A model generated the notes under the pieces. It did not search any database and had not been told where the DNA came from. It worked only from the letters and a program-made list of their open reading frames with translations. A program made the translations under genes and the position numbers. From the NCBI GenBank assembly GCA_001414345.1, contig LLCB01000037.1:1-64000 (forward strand): DNA of 64,000 bases. Reading direction: 5' to 3'. Below are positions 12,499 through 24,560 of the stretch, one piece after another. The DNA is from Hymenoscyphus infarciens. Lineage: Eukaryota; Ascomycota; Leotiomycetes; Helotiales; Helotiaceae. Numbering within the stretch: the first letter of the stretch is position 1; every line of letters starts with the position of its first letter.

Positions 12499-15400
12499 CT
12501 ATCTGTCACCCCACCCCTTCCAAAACTTAAACAAGGATGCCTCGCCATCATCCCCCTCTCTGTCTGTCCATATTTTCTTCATACCCTTCCATCCGCCCCA
12601 ATCATCCCATACTCTTTCCGCAGCACCAACTAACAATTCGACAACTACACACACCATGAATACGATAATTAAAACGCACCACCACGTTAAGTCGAAGTGT
12701 TCCGTGAAAGCAGAGTGGACGGTGTAAACGCCAGGTGTATTGCTGTATGCAACTGAGAGGAAAATATTCCATACCCACCAGCCTGCAATGGTGAGGAGGG
12801 CCGCGAATAGGGGGATCCAGGTTAGGTGTTGGTAGTCCAGGACTCTATTTGGTGGTTAGTTGGGGGTTGAAATGGCAAGGGGAAGGAGAAGGGGGAATAC
12901 ATACAAAAGTTTCACATTAATAAAAACAACACACACACTAAACGCCAAATCCCCAATTGCAAAAAGTCCCTGATCACCCATCTCATGGATCCCATACAAC
13001 GCATAGATGAGAAAGTAGATCCCAAGTCCCTCGCAAACACCCATCAACATCCACCACCAATATTTCCTCATATTAAACCCTTGACTCTTTTGTCCGTAGG
13101 AATATAGTTCTGGGATCGCGAGTAATGTTTCTGCTGGGAGATCTTGTTCGAATATCCCGGGTATCATCACGGGCAACGCGGTAAAGAGTGTATTCCATAC
13201 TGCTAAACTCCAGGATTCGAAAAGAGAGGTTCCTGTGTAGCCGTTCCAGCGTTGGTAAAGGAGTTGCACGACATAAAAAAGCAGTTCCTTCCAGAAGGTT
13301 AGGAGGATAAATTTTGCAGTCCGCATGTATAACCAATGTCCATGAACAAGCAGCAGACGTTGCAGAAATCGAAATTGAGCTATCGAGTAATCTGCCACAC
13401 GGGCAGCTTGTAACCCCTCTTTTCCAGAGATTCCGATCCCTACGTGGGCTTCTTGAATCATGGATATGTCGTTTCCGCCGTCGCCTATGGCTAGGGTGAT
13501 GGATTTTGGGGAGAGGATGCGGATTCGTTTTACCATTGCTGCTTTTTGAGAGGGGGATGCTCGACAGCATATTACAGAGTCGACTTTTAGGAGCAAGTCA
13601 TAGAACTGCGTGTTGAGTGCTTCGTTGGCTTCGACTTCTATCAGTGTTTGGCCGTCTATCACTATAACCGAGTGAGCGATACGGCTGGTCGTGAGCTTGA
13701 AAATCGTGTCTGACATTTTTGAAACGAGGGTGTCTTCATCGTCGATCCCATCTAAGATCACGATTTCGGAATAGGATTTACAGATCCGGGCTGAGTGTGC
13801 GATGTTGATTGCGGTTTCTCGCTTGTCGCCTGTGAGCATCCAGATCTTGATATCTGCTTTTTGTAATTTTTCTACTGTTTCCGGGACGCCGTCTTGGAGC
13901 TTGTCTTCGATTCCTGTTGCTCCAGCTAGATCAAGGTCTTTTTCGATTTCTTCGGCTGCGGATTCGATCATTTCTTGGCGGTTGGTTAGGCTTGTTGTTG
14001 CTTCGCGGTGTTGTTTCTCCCATGCTAGGTATTCTTCTTGTTCTAAGAAACGATAGCCATAGACGAGGGTTCGTAGGCCGTCGGAGGCGAAATTATTGAT
14101 GTGCTCGAGACAGCGTTCGAGAGTGCTTGCGTCGTCGTGTGAATCATGCGTAGCGTTTTGAAAGTAATCCCCTCTTTCGGTCGGAACCGCTAACGTGTTT
14201 GTGAAATTACCCATCGACCTTCTTGGGATTTCGGGAGAACTTGGGCTAAACGTCAAACTCGGTGACTCCGGGTATTTCATCTCGAGATTCGGCTCAATGA
14301 TACTCATACTTCTACGTCCAAAATAACTGCTGCTGTTATTCCTTGTAGATGGTCCGGGAGTGGTAATGCTTAAACTGGTACGCGATCGTTGGAAACTTGA
14401 TCGCTGAAAACTCTTCCGTGATTCGATTTCAGTACTTTTTCGTACCAAGGCCTCTTCAGCTTCCATACTGACACGTTGCAAACGTCGATTTTGAACAATG
14501 GAAGCTGTCTCTTGTGCCATAAAGTCACTTCGGAATCTCGGTAGGAGAACTGAATCTGCTCCTTTGCAGAAAAGACAAACTTTCCCGTCAGGGGATTTGA
14601 CAACGATAGACATTCTTTTCCGTTTGCTACTGAACTCGATTGTGTTCAGGATTTCGTAGGTTTGGCGAGTACCCGGATTTGAGCCAGATGGTGATGTGAG
14701 AATGGTTATTGAATGGGTCGTTCTATCGAAGAGTAGGTAGCCTAGATCTTGGGCTGCTTCAACTAGTGCGAGTTCATCTGGAGAGGCAGCTTGGAATCCC
14801 GAGTGGCCACTGTTTTGGGCTTCTGGGAAGCAGGTATGACAAATTGCCAAGGAGAGAATAAAGAAGTGAAGCTTTGCTGCTAAGGGAGTGGAGGGGTTTT
14901 GTTGTAAATATTTGACGATATCATCCGAGGGGTTCCAGGGACCGATTCCAATATGAGTAAGGCTCGGAACAGCCTGAGGAGCTGTAGGCACCTCGATGGT
15001 AATCCTCGGAGTGCTGACTCCTTCTGATATCCTTGAGATATTCGTTGGGATATTGTGAATTGTCCCTGTCGTCTGTAGCTGCATGTTTTCATCCGTGGCA
15101 GCTGTGTTCTCAATGGCAACATTGTCTTTGCCCCTTTTCTTCTCGGTGCTGTGCTTCCATTCCACACCACCGATCGTCATCTTCCTAAGCTGCATGACGT
15201 TTTCCGTCAAGGTCCCAGTTTTATCTGAGAGTATGTAGTTCACCTGACCAAGATTCTCATAGATATTTTGCGTATTCGATACCATTGGTGTGTTTGACGC
15301 CTCATCGTACATCTCAATATCGGCAAGAAGCAAGAACTGAGCAAACTTGATAAGCTCAAGACTAACGTATAGCGCAAGAGGAATCAGATTGTTAAACATG

Positions 15401-16797
15401 ATAGCGAATGCGATCCAAATTTCATACAAAGGCAGACCAGAATCGGCCAAGTACCATGCTTTCTGCTGAAAGGTACGGTCCCAAATCACATAACCTATGG
15501 TACAACCACAAGCAAGAAGAATTACAAACACTGCCAGAAGAATAACTATTCGGTTGGTCATCGATTGGATGGCTGGGGCTTTGGCTTGGGGGTTCTTGTT
15601 TGCGTTCATGCGAATCTTGCACTCTTCTCCAGTATTGATCACCATGCCAATAACACGTGTAGTGTTTCTAACAATGCACCCCCGAAGAATAACATTACTC
15701 AAAGTAAGTGGAAGAGTTATGTCGCCCAGTGAGGCTCTCCCGCTGAATTCGTATAAATCGGGATTGGGATCTTCAACGACAAAATGTGCTCGAGATCTTG
15801 TGATATGGTCCAGGTTATTGCATTCTAGCTGATGGAGCGAATGCCGACTTTTGAGGTTGGTTTCGCCATCGAGGGCCATTGTTTCGACGTACGCAATACC
15901 CTCTCTGCCATCCGCATGTAGGAGAATAATGTCTGCTGGCACTTGTTCATCTCGACCTAGTTCGATGATGTCTCCAACTTTAAGATGAATCCATTTGACG
16001 TTGATCCAAGGGTTAGATTCAGAAGCTGGTTCCTGATGATGATCCTCATCAAACTTGAATGGTAATTTTTGCAGTATTTTCTGCCTGCTCATCACATTTT
16101 TCAACCTCATCCCGCTTGCTTCCACGGAATTCAACCACGACGCTATGATGTGACCTCTACTTCCACCTTGTCGAAATCCATAGAGAACACGAGTCACTCT
16201 CCTATTCTCTTCCTTGTCCAATTGATAACGGCGAAAGTCATCATAACCCTCTCTAGCAACGGTGAACAACAGGAAGAAGATAAGAGGCAAGATTGTCGTA
16301 TAAGTTCCGGTTGTACTGAGTCCCGGAATCAATTGAATAATCCCGGTGACGAGAAAGTACAAATTAGCGATTTTGGAAAACTGGAACCAAATTTGATGTG
16401 GAATAAAAGTCAAGAGAGTGTACCGACTGGATCGGATGGCATTGTTGATATATTCTTTCCCAGTCCTCTCATCAATTAATGGGATGTTTCTTGAGGCGTC
16501 CAAGTTGATATGCCGTCCATCTTTTGTTGGTGGTATTTTGTTTTGTCCAAGGAATTTGAGAACCACGGGATTTTTGATTACCAAGTTCGAGGTCCGTACG
16601 AAACCATCTTTAATCCGTCGAAATGGCGGGAGAGGCAGTACACGACCTGTACTGAGAGGCAATCTATTCGAAGGAGAAGGTTTCTCGTCAATACTCTGAT
16701 CCTCGCTTGTGATTGATTCCATAAAAGGGGCCGTCCGTCTCCCATGAATATCGGTGTTTGCAATTGACGTAGCATCATCTTTCCCCAAACGCGCCAT
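12499..16797 (-). CDS. P4-type ATPase, Dnf3-like phospholipid flippase
   Basis: Two exons (16797-12905 and 12844-12499, joined across a 60-bp GTATGT..ATAG intron) give 1412 aa. P4-ATPases flip aminophospholipids to the cytosolic leaflet of Golgi, endosome and plasma membranes. The sequence shows the actuator motif DGETNLKSRH, the phosphorylation site DKTGTLTENVM with Asp525, the nucleotide-binding CKGADSVLL, MLTGDKRETAINIAHSAR, and the hinge GDGGNDISMIQ at 1105-1115, with about ten membrane segments. The early PHQIWFQFSKIANLYFL stretch is typical of P4 enzymes. The long Ser/Thr-rich insert in the N domain and overall divergence resemble Dnf3 more than Drs2 or Dnf1/2. The short last exon adds the final membrane helices; without it the protein would end prematurely at 12856. 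A Cdc50/Lem3-type beta subunit would be its expected partner; none is in this window. Confidence 0.93.
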
Positions 16798-17656
16798 GCT
16801 TCAAAACATCCGGAAGAAAAGTCCTATTTTTCGGCGTCATATTTCGCAAGAAAACGAGTGTGTTAAATAGTGATGAGTGAAGACTCAAAATTGAGATGCC
16901 ATACCCGATCAAGTGAATGAATCAAACCAGTGAATGAAGGATATCGTTGAGGTGAAAATAGTGAGGTGGATGAGCTGATTCCTTCCGTATTCTTTAACGC
17001 CGAATCGCCGATCACCCGTTTCCAATCGTGTTCCAATCCCCACGAACTGTTGCATTCACGGCACTGCACCCAAGCCACGACGATATGGCGCGAGACGTCG
17101 AGTACTAGGTGTGGTGTCGTATATCACGAAGATGACCTCGGGACTGTTATGTACGAAGATTGCCCTGTGGAGCAGGTTCGATTCACCACTTTGACAAGAC
17201 TCTGAAGCTATCGGTGTTCCGGTTTATCCGAACGAATCTGGCGAACTTCGGGCTGCAGGGATTCTCTAGAATAAAATGACGACACAGAATACTTGATGTT
17301 GGACGAGCATCTTACGATGTAACGAGGGACAGAAAAAATAATCTATCCAGGGTTACATAAGAGAGAAATATATCTGTCTGCTGCCTTCAGTCATCCAGAT
17401 CCGCGCTACCCCCACGTTGCCTCGTTTCACGAATCACGAATCACGAATCAAATCATCCTATGGGCCGGATTATCCAGAGCACTTCATTTTATAGTTATTC
17501 CTGATAACAATCTCACCTAATTATCCAATTACACGCCAGGCGCTATCATAGTCTCATCACGACAATCCTTCAAAACCGAGCTTCTCTTCCCACTATAACC
17601 AGACAGTTTCATCCACTCTCCAATACTCTCATTCTATCCGGTATAATATCATCCAA
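16798..17656. other. Intergenic region upstream of the flippase gene
   Basis: This is the presumed promoter of the minus-strand P4-ATPase gene and the 3' flank of the NmrA-like pseudogene. Composition is normal. Only short frames without domains were seen, and no repeat or RNA gene was recognised. Confidence 0.5.
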
Positions 17657-18671
17657 CTACTTCATATCCCTCACAATGATATCTTCCTTCCACGCATTCC
17701 AGAAGCCGGAGAAGTTCTGGCGATATGTTTGAAGAGTCTCATCCTTCCTCCCTGCCGAGTGGCCAACCTTGTCATCCGGAGTTGGGAAAAGTCCAGAACC
17801 GAAATATTCATCAAGGGTGATATCTCGAAAAATTGCTCTGCGACCTGTGACCTCCGTATATGTTTTCGCAGGATCTTCATAGCCAAGATGTTCAGTGGCA
17901 ATTTTGAGAGTCATTCCATTCGAGCGATCCGGGAGTTCGATAAGCCAACGTGCGTATCTACCCAAGTCGGCAAGATAAATCATAGGAGGTGCTCCCGATC
18001 CAATGTCGCTTTGAAGACCATTATCTCCTCCCCCGCATCATCCTTCTCAGGCCAAGGAGCAAGAAGTTCATTCAACATCTCAACATACATGCATGAAGTC
18101 CATTTCATTGGCGTCGTTGATTGTGTACTAATCCAATTCGCCACCTTCTGCTTTCCATCGAAAATGGCCGGTTCGGAAGCGTGTTTGGTATCCACAAGTT
18201 TCGTAGGCGGATTGGAAGGAGCCCCAGATAGAACTACAGTATAAAGTTAGTCACGGGATAGGGGATGGAAGGGGAGACGACCTCGAACTGTTTCACATTG
18301 TGCTCACGGGATAATTCATGTAATCTGTTTCTCCGGCATATCTCTGCTTTTTCACCGATGGCGAACCCGTTGGTGTTGCAGTAGACTATGTCGATGTCTT
18401 GGAGGGCTTTGTGGATGTCGGGTTCGTGGTGGGCGGAGGTGGTGGGCGGAGCCTTCGATGAGAGATACGTTTGGGAGTTGGGATAGTTTGATTGCGGTTG
18501 AGGAGGTGGCGGTTCGGTCTGATGGCGTAGGAAGAGCTTTTGGCAAGTTCTGGGAAAGAGGGATGTTAGTGTATTGTTGTTTAGTGGTTAAGGGGAGGTG
18601 TTGCCTTCTACGACTGCGGCGCCTTGGGCACCTGTTCCGCGTACGACGAGGACTGTTGGTTTTGTTGACAT
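17657..18671 (-). pseudogene. NmrA-like NAD(P)-binding family protein, broken by several lesions
   Basis: The minus-strand start at 18671 encodes MSTKPTVLVVRGTGAQGAA, a Rossmann start with GTGAQG. Later segments match the NmrA-like/atypical SDR fold: IKLSQLPNVSLIEGSAH, then EPDIHKALQDIDIVYCNTNG, then KLVDTKHASEPAIFDGKQKV, then MIYLADLGRYARWLIELPDR, ending at 17657. These segments lie in different frames. Visible lesions: (1) the first intron (18604-18550) has a GC rather than GT donor; (2) a frame shift near 18515 after AKSSSYAIR; (3) a 13-bp tandem duplication at 18426-18451; (4) a phase mismatch at the second intron (about 18282 to 18234); (5) an apparent 1-nt deletion near 17988, between REHL and PMIYL. 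NmrA-like proteins are redox sensors or reductases; this copy should give no full-length product. Confidence 0.85.
18426..18451. repeat. 13-bp perfect tandem duplication inside the NmrA-like pseudogene
   Basis: GTGGTGGGCGGAG occurs twice in direct succession (18426-18438 and 18439-18451). Removing one copy in thought restores the frame across the GSAHH / EPDIHK junction of the NmrA-like reading frame, so the duplication itself is a frameshift mutation. Confidence 0.92.
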
Positions 18672-19449
18672 GATGAAATATTGGTGTTTGCTTGAAGGAC
18701 TTTAATCAAGTAAGTAAAGTGAAGGGTATCTGGGCTGAAGTTTTCAAGATGTTGCTGATATTCTAAAGACTTTATGGCAGCGAAACGACGAGTACTTATA
18801 AGGCCACTCTTTCTCATCCAACATCTGCCAGTAACTCGGCATTTCACAACTATTCCCACTATTCCAGCTTCAAGAAAGTATTACATGCACTTTGTCACCC
18901 CCCTGCCCTCCTTCTAAAGTTTCTGAATGGGCGAACGCAGTTTCACGATCAAGTGCTCGGAATACTATTCACTTAGCGAGGTTTATTCAGCTACGCGCGT
19001 AATTTCTTCAGGGGGTTTCAATGCCCGCATTTGCGGGCACGTGGCCTCATGTGCATTTCAACCGTATCATATTGGTTTTCTATCACTCTGCAAGTTTGTT
19101 TTAGAGAGCAATGGCAAAAGCGGGGTTGGGGTTGAATGATTGTGATTAGTGAACATTGTTGATCGGGACCCCTGTCAGCTCAGAGGGCTACACTAACTTG
19201 CGAATAGCCTCACAACTAGTCGAGCGAGATTCCAAATTTTCTTAGTCCAAACCCCACAATAGCTTCTAGTGAATGGGTCGGTCCGTCGAACCCAGCTTTC
19301 AGGTATGGGAAAACGGAAGACGTCATGATATGCAGCAACATAAACGAAAACATGAGCGTCTGGTATTATTTTCTTTCTGATTTCATTGCGACTTTTTGTA
19401 TATCTTTCGTACTATTGGGTATCTTGGATTATTGTTGGTTTAGTTAAAC
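18672..19449. other. Divergent intergenic region between NmrA-like pseudogene and GMC oxidoreductase
   Basis: The neighbours are transcribed away from each other, so both promoters should lie here. Only short unconvincing frames are present. No repeat or binding-site cluster was recognised. Confidence 0.5.
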
Positions 19450-21358
19450 ATGTCATTTCACTCGTATTCCTTCCTCTTTCTCAATTTCCTTAATCTCCTG
19501 GCGGCCCAAAACACCTTCAACCCAGGAACCGGAGATTCATTCCCAAAAAATTACAAAAACGCCACTTTCGACTATGTTATCGTGGGGGGAGGTACAGCCG
19601 GTCTTGCAGTGGCCATGAGACTGGCAGAAGATCCTTCTTACACAGTGGCTGTCGTCGAAGCTGGAGGATTTTATCAGATCGAGAATGGAAATCAGACTGT
19701 TGTGCCAGCTTATAATGTGGAATTTGCTGCTATTGATGATCCAACTGCAAACCCGACTGTGGATTGGGGGTTTGTAACGACGGCACAGGCGGGAGCGAAT
19801 AATCGGACGCTTCATTATGCTAGAGGGAAGACTCTTGGTGGGTGTTCGGCGTTGAATGCGAATATTGTAGGTTTCCCTCGAGTTTTGATTCTTCCTGCGG
19901 GTGAAAAAAACTGCTAACCTGGACTTCTAGTATAATCGTGGAACTCGAGGTTCATACCAGCAATGGGCGGATTTAGTAGGCGATGCTTCATACGAATTTG
20001 ACAATTGGCAACCATTTTTCGCCAAAGGTACAAATTATACAGCTGCAAATGCTGCTCTCAGAGCCGAGAATGCAACAGTACCAATACCCGCCAACCTTTC
20101 TTCGCAATTCAATGGTGGACCAGTTCACGTCACTTATCCCAATATTGCTTTACCATTCAGCAGCTGGGTTCAGAGAGCATTCAATTCCTTGGGTTTCAAA
20201 AATATATCCAGTTTCAGTGGCGGTGAGCTTTTGGGCTCTCAATACGCTCCTGCTGCATTGCAGCCGGGTTCAAACCAGAGAGAAACATCGGAAACTTCGT
20301 ACCTTGAAGCGGCCTTTGCAAGTAATCGCACAAATCTTAAGGTTTACACCCATACCCTCGGTTTACAAATCATGTTTTCGGAGAACAAGACAGCGACGGC
20401 GGTAAAGGTCAAGACAGGGCCTGCAGAATACTTCTTGACAGCAAGAAAGGAGGTCATTTCCAGCGCTGGTACATTTCAAAGTCCTCAACTCCTCATGGTA
20501 TCAGGAATTGGGCCAGCAGAAACTCTTGCACAGCACAATATCAGCCTTATTGCAGATCGCCCTGGAGTAGGTCAACATATGTGGGATCACATCGATATCG
20601 AAGTCACTTGGAAAGTAGGTGTAGACGGCTTCAACACTCTTGCGAATTTAACATACGATGCACAACAAAAACAACTATTCCATGACCAAGGAAGTTCATT
20701 CTACGGGACCTATGGAGCAGATTACATTGGCTGGGAGAAACTGCCAGAACCATATCGTTCCAACCTCTCTAACAGCTCAATCACGGAACTTTCAAAATTT
20801 TCTGCTGATTGGCCAGAAATTGAATATGAAATCGCTTCCATCTTTATGTCCGGTATCGAGAATGATTACAATGGCTACGGAACCTTCATTGTCATCCCTG
20901 TCAGCCCTGTCTCGCGAGGCAACATCACACTTCTCTCAAGCTCAATGCTCGACCCTCCAATCATCAACCCAAACTGGCTTACCGCTCAAACCGATAAAGA
21001 ACTCGCTCTCCAAGCTCTCAAGCGAGGACGAGCAATAATTTCTTCAGCTGCTATGCAACCAATTCTCATCGGCAACGAGACAGCCCCGGGACCACTGGTC
21101 GGTATAAATGACGATGAAGCGTTGAATGAATATATCCGCAATAATCTTTTTCAAAACTGGCATGCTGCATGTACTTGTCGGATGGGGAGAGCAAATGACA
21201 CCATGGCGGTGGTGGATTCGAAAGCGAGAGTTATTGGCGTTAATGGGTTGAGGGTTGTAGACGCTTCGGCTTTTGCACTTCTACCACCTGGACACCCTGT
21301 GTCAACTGTGTATGGATTGGCTGAGAAGATTAGTGCGGATATAATTTCAGCCCGGTGA
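19450..21358 (+). CDS. Secreted GMC (glucose-methanol-choline) FAD oxidoreductase
   Basis: Two exons (19450-19866, 19931-21358; a 64-bp phase-0 intron GTAGGT..TCTAG) give 614 aa. A hydrophobic N-terminus ending near Ala19 fits a signal peptide, and many N-x-S/T sites suggest glycosylation. The FAD dinucleotide-binding motif VGGGTAGL is at 45-52. GMC signature 1 (GKTLGGCSALNANI) ends at residue 139, exactly at the intron. Signature 2 is SAGTFQSPQLLMVSGIGP. The catalytic pair is His550 in NWHAACTCRMG and His594 in PPGHPVSTVYGLAE. The length and two active-site histidines match the aryl-alcohol oxidase/glucose oxidase group (CAZy AA3_2), which generate hydrogen peroxide or reduce quinones outside the cell; the substrate cannot be read from sequence. 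The flanking pseudogene may be an old neighbour in a redox gene pair, but this is speculative. Confidence 0.92.
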
Positions 21359-22044
21359 GGTGAGAAGTTCAGCTGAGCTGGAAGAACAGATCAAATGAGT
21401 AGATTTTATTCAAGCTTATCGTGTCTAGATCGTGATGATCTCCTCGAGCTCTTTCTGGTGGAGTTTTAAGTCTATGATAGACTAAAACGATGCAGAGAGG
21501 AAATAGAGGGGTAGGTAGCACGTGAGTGGCTGGTACATTCTCAAGCTTACTAGTTTACTGGTGGTTTACACGATGAAGAATAGCTTACTCATAAAGAAGG
21601 AGGGGATAGCCAACCTCAACCCCGATCATCGGAGGAGACAGTAAACAGACGTGAAACTAGTCTCGTGATCATCAATACTTCATCCTCCCCCTTCAAGCCG
21701 TTTTGAATGGAAATAATCTTGTTGATTGTTACGAGTCCTTGAATACTGAAGCTCGTTAATCTGAATTCCGCTATTTCAAAGTATTTTTTTAATTTTTTTA
21801 ACGTGTTGATTCAAATATCTCAGTCACGTATACCGCCTATTCCTTCGTCCCCGTCTATCAATTTTTATTTTTATTCTCCTGGGTATTTAGAAGAATCAAG
21901 TAAATCGAACATAGCACTGAGCTTTCGAAGATTAGATAGAATATATAGTACTTGGTACTTGTTCAGAAACTCTTTCTTTAATTTATAATTATTTAAGAAA
22001 GATTGGAGTATTTATTTTAATTAAACAAAGTTCGGATATTATAT
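21359..22044. other. 3' flank of GMC gene grading into AT-rich DNA
   Basis: The first 400 bp has normal composition and should include the 3' UTR. After about 21,780 the DNA becomes AT-rich. A 61-codon frame at 21803-21988 has no domain and is not called. Confidence 0.5.
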
Positions 22045-23373
22045 TAGTAAACGATACTTTTACTATCTAAATAACCGCAAACACCTAAAAAACTACCTAT
22101 CTAATGAAAAAGTGACTATTTTACTATTAAAATAAATAGTCTCTCTAAAAGTAAAAGTATTCTAGTTATAAAAGAAGAATATTTTAGTTAGCGAATTTTC
22201 TTATTTACTCTTCTTACTATATTACATCGTCTAATTCTTTTATTATATTAGAAGCTAGTATATTAATATATTAGTTCTTAATATAGAGTCTTTTAATTTT
22301 CTACTAGTTTTTTAAAATATTCTTATTTTAGTTATTCTTTTACTACTACTCTTATATTTATATACTAGTACTATAAGAAGATAAGCCGCTATATAAAGAC
22401 GTCGAAGCTATACTATATAGTAACGAAAATAATAATAAGAGGCTATTAAAAGTTAGTTAGAAGTAGAATAATATTAAAGAGAAAAGAGTAGAAAGAGATA
22501 GATAGACGATAATATATAAGAAGTTAAAGAGTATACTATAGTTATAATAGCTATATATAAGAAAGTAGTAAAGACTATAACTAACAGAGATGTCTATATA
22601 AAGAAGAAGTAAAGAAGTAAATAAATAAATAAAAAACTAGTAAGTTTAGTTATTCTTATACTCTATATATAGTGAGTTATAAGTTAAGTTAAGCTTCTCT
22701 TTTAACGATGTTTTATAAACCGTACGTTTTTAGAATTCTTTTTCCTTTCTTATTTATTTTAGAAAATAGAAAATTAGCTTACTCTTTATAATCTAAGACC
22801 TAGCTAGAAAGAAATACTATATCTTATATCTATTTATTACTATTTTTAATTAAGTATATAAAGAATAATACTTAATTCTTAGAATTCACTTTTTATAAGA
22901 AAAAATTTCATATCTCTATAGATATATATCTAAATATCTGTTTTCTTCTTAAATAGTTTATAGAGTAGGAAAGAGAGTATAGAGCTCTTATTAGCTATTC
23001 TTAAGAATAAAATAATATATGTTATTATTAAGTAAAGAGTGTAAGAGTATCTAGGTAAAGTAAAAATTCTAAAAACGCACGGTTTATAAAATATCGTTAA
23101 AAGAGAAGCTTAACTCGTAACTCACTATAATTTAGTATAATATAGTTCTAATCTTATATTTCTAGCTCTAATATAACTAAATAATTAAATAATTATCTTA
23201 TTCTTTAAACTCTACTAAAGAGATAATTAGAATACCTCTCTTTTATAACTAGAACGCTCTTATTTGGTATAAATTTAAGAGGTATTTATTTAAGTAGTAA
23301 AACAGTTACTTCTTAGTTAAAATGGTGGTATTCTAGGTATTTACGATTATTTAAGTAGCAAAAGTGTTAACTA
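22045..23373. mobile_element. TIR element (about 1.33 kb) carrying a nested MITE
   Basis: The left end TAGTAAACGATACTTTTAC followed by TATCTAAATAACCGCAAACA is an imperfect inverted copy of the right end (TATTTACGATTATTTAAGTA then GCAAAAGTGTTAACTA), a TIR of about 50 bp. It belongs to the family of the 11667-12362 element: subterminal tracts such as AAGTATTCTAGTTATAAAA on the left and AGTAGTAAAACAGTTA on the right are shared. The extra length comes from the nested element at 22668-23129 and adjoining sequence. At 23142-23221 it also shares a tract with 49622-49727. No open frame survives. Confidence 0.6.
22668..23129. mobile_element. 462-bp MITE with about 70-bp terminal inverted repeats
   Basis: The left arm starts TATAGTGAGTTATAAGTTAA and continues through GCTTCTCTTTTAACGAT and TTTTATAAACCGTACG. 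The right arm is its near-perfect reverse complement, ending TTAACTCGTAACTCACTATA. The arms are about 70 bp, the ends have TA, and there is no coding capacity, as for a Tc1/mariner-type MITE (superfamily inferred). Its insertion splits the larger TIR element. Confidence 0.8.
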
Positions 23374-23469
23374 TTGTTGTCTTATTTTAGGGACTTGAGA
23401 GACAGGATTATTTAGTCACTGTTGAACTTCCCTAATAAAGCATACAAAATATAATACAATGATCCAAGC

Positions 23470-24560
23470 TCAAATTTCACAAACCCTAGGAACATGACCC
23501 TTCCCTAACCCTAACTCCAAAGGTTCCTCCCCCCTCGTCTCCCTCCACTTATTCGTGCTCCTTAACAATTCTTCGCACAACAACTCCTTATACTTCCACG
23601 CAAACCTCTCTTCCACTTCCCAACTGTCCGCACACCAAGGATCGTTCCAAACCCTCAATCCGGTCCCGCCCCCAATGATAACCCCCTCGTCCTCAAATAC
23701 ACTTCTTTCCACACCAAATATCAGATCTCGACACAGGTCAAACTCATTGTACTCTGATTGAGCTAGGATGAAAGCATCTCTTATAGCTGGGAAAGGGAGA
23801 ATGTCGAGCTCAGGGTGGCGAGGAACGAGCTTTTGTGTGGTTGTTGGCTTTAATCCCGGAGGGAGCAGTGATGCAAGATGTGGTCTAGGATTGGGATTGT
23901 GAACACAGAAAGGGGAGAGAATATCCTCGGACAACATCATTGGGTCGAGACCCAGGAGGTGCATGTTTTGAAAGAGAGCTCGGATGAGGTTGAAATGTAA
24001 CATTGGGAGTAGTACTTGATCCACTGGAAGAGAAGGGCGGTATATGGGTTCGTTCTGCATGCCGAAGACTTTGTAGGTGTTGAATGATTCGTAGGTGGTG
24101 TATGGTGTGGCATTGACTGCTTGGGGAATGAGTTTCCATTGAATGGGGTGTATGCACCTTTCTACTTTTTGGTAGGGATGTGTTGATAGTCCTTGACTGG
24201 TAACTACCATATTTGCCAGAAGTGGACACGGTGAAAGATCAAGGACTTTTGGTGTGGCGCATTCTTTGTTTCGCCTATCGTATAGGAGAGCTTCGGAGGG
24301 GGTTTCCTTTTGCGTTGAAAGCAAGGCTTTAGCTTGTGCTCGGCGTCTTCCTATGAGTACAATTAATGATACATCTATTTGCCCGGGAAATCTCACGCAC
24401 TCTGATTTAACCTATTCTGCAGTTTTCTTCTCTCTGCGGTACTAGTTTTACCCGTCCAATCCTCGTCTGGATTGTGTAAATGTTTACTATCCAGCATTCC
24501 TCTCACGACTATTCGTGGTACCTCGAAAGAATTTGTGTCCTGCATTGAGAAATCAGCCAT
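23470..24560 (-). CDS. bZIP-like/DUF3425 family putative transcription regulator
   Basis: Two exons (24560-24401, 24350-23470) give 346 aa. Exon 1 ends with DWTGKTSTAERRKLQNRLNQ, a basic region of the type found in fungal bZIP/DUF3425 proteins. The 50-bp intron (GTGCGT..CATAG) interrupts the basic region, and exon 2 continues RRRRAQAKALL. The C-terminal part (HFNLIRALFQNMHLLGLDP, then SEYNEFDLCRDLIFGV, then DPWCADSWEVEERFAWKYKE) is the conserved DUF3425 domain. The proteins are considered nuclear regulators, but targets are unknown. The basic region is three residues shorter than the common NRLNQRAYRRR form, so either the intron edges are slightly different or this copy is truncated there. 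The start MADFSMQDTN is the in-frame ATG at 24560; a longer N-terminus is possible. Confidence 0.82.

Noticed and set aside
23495..23515. CCCTAACCCTAA sequence suggesting telomeric repeat
   Set aside because: Only two units, inside the coding end of the bZIP/DUF3425 gene.
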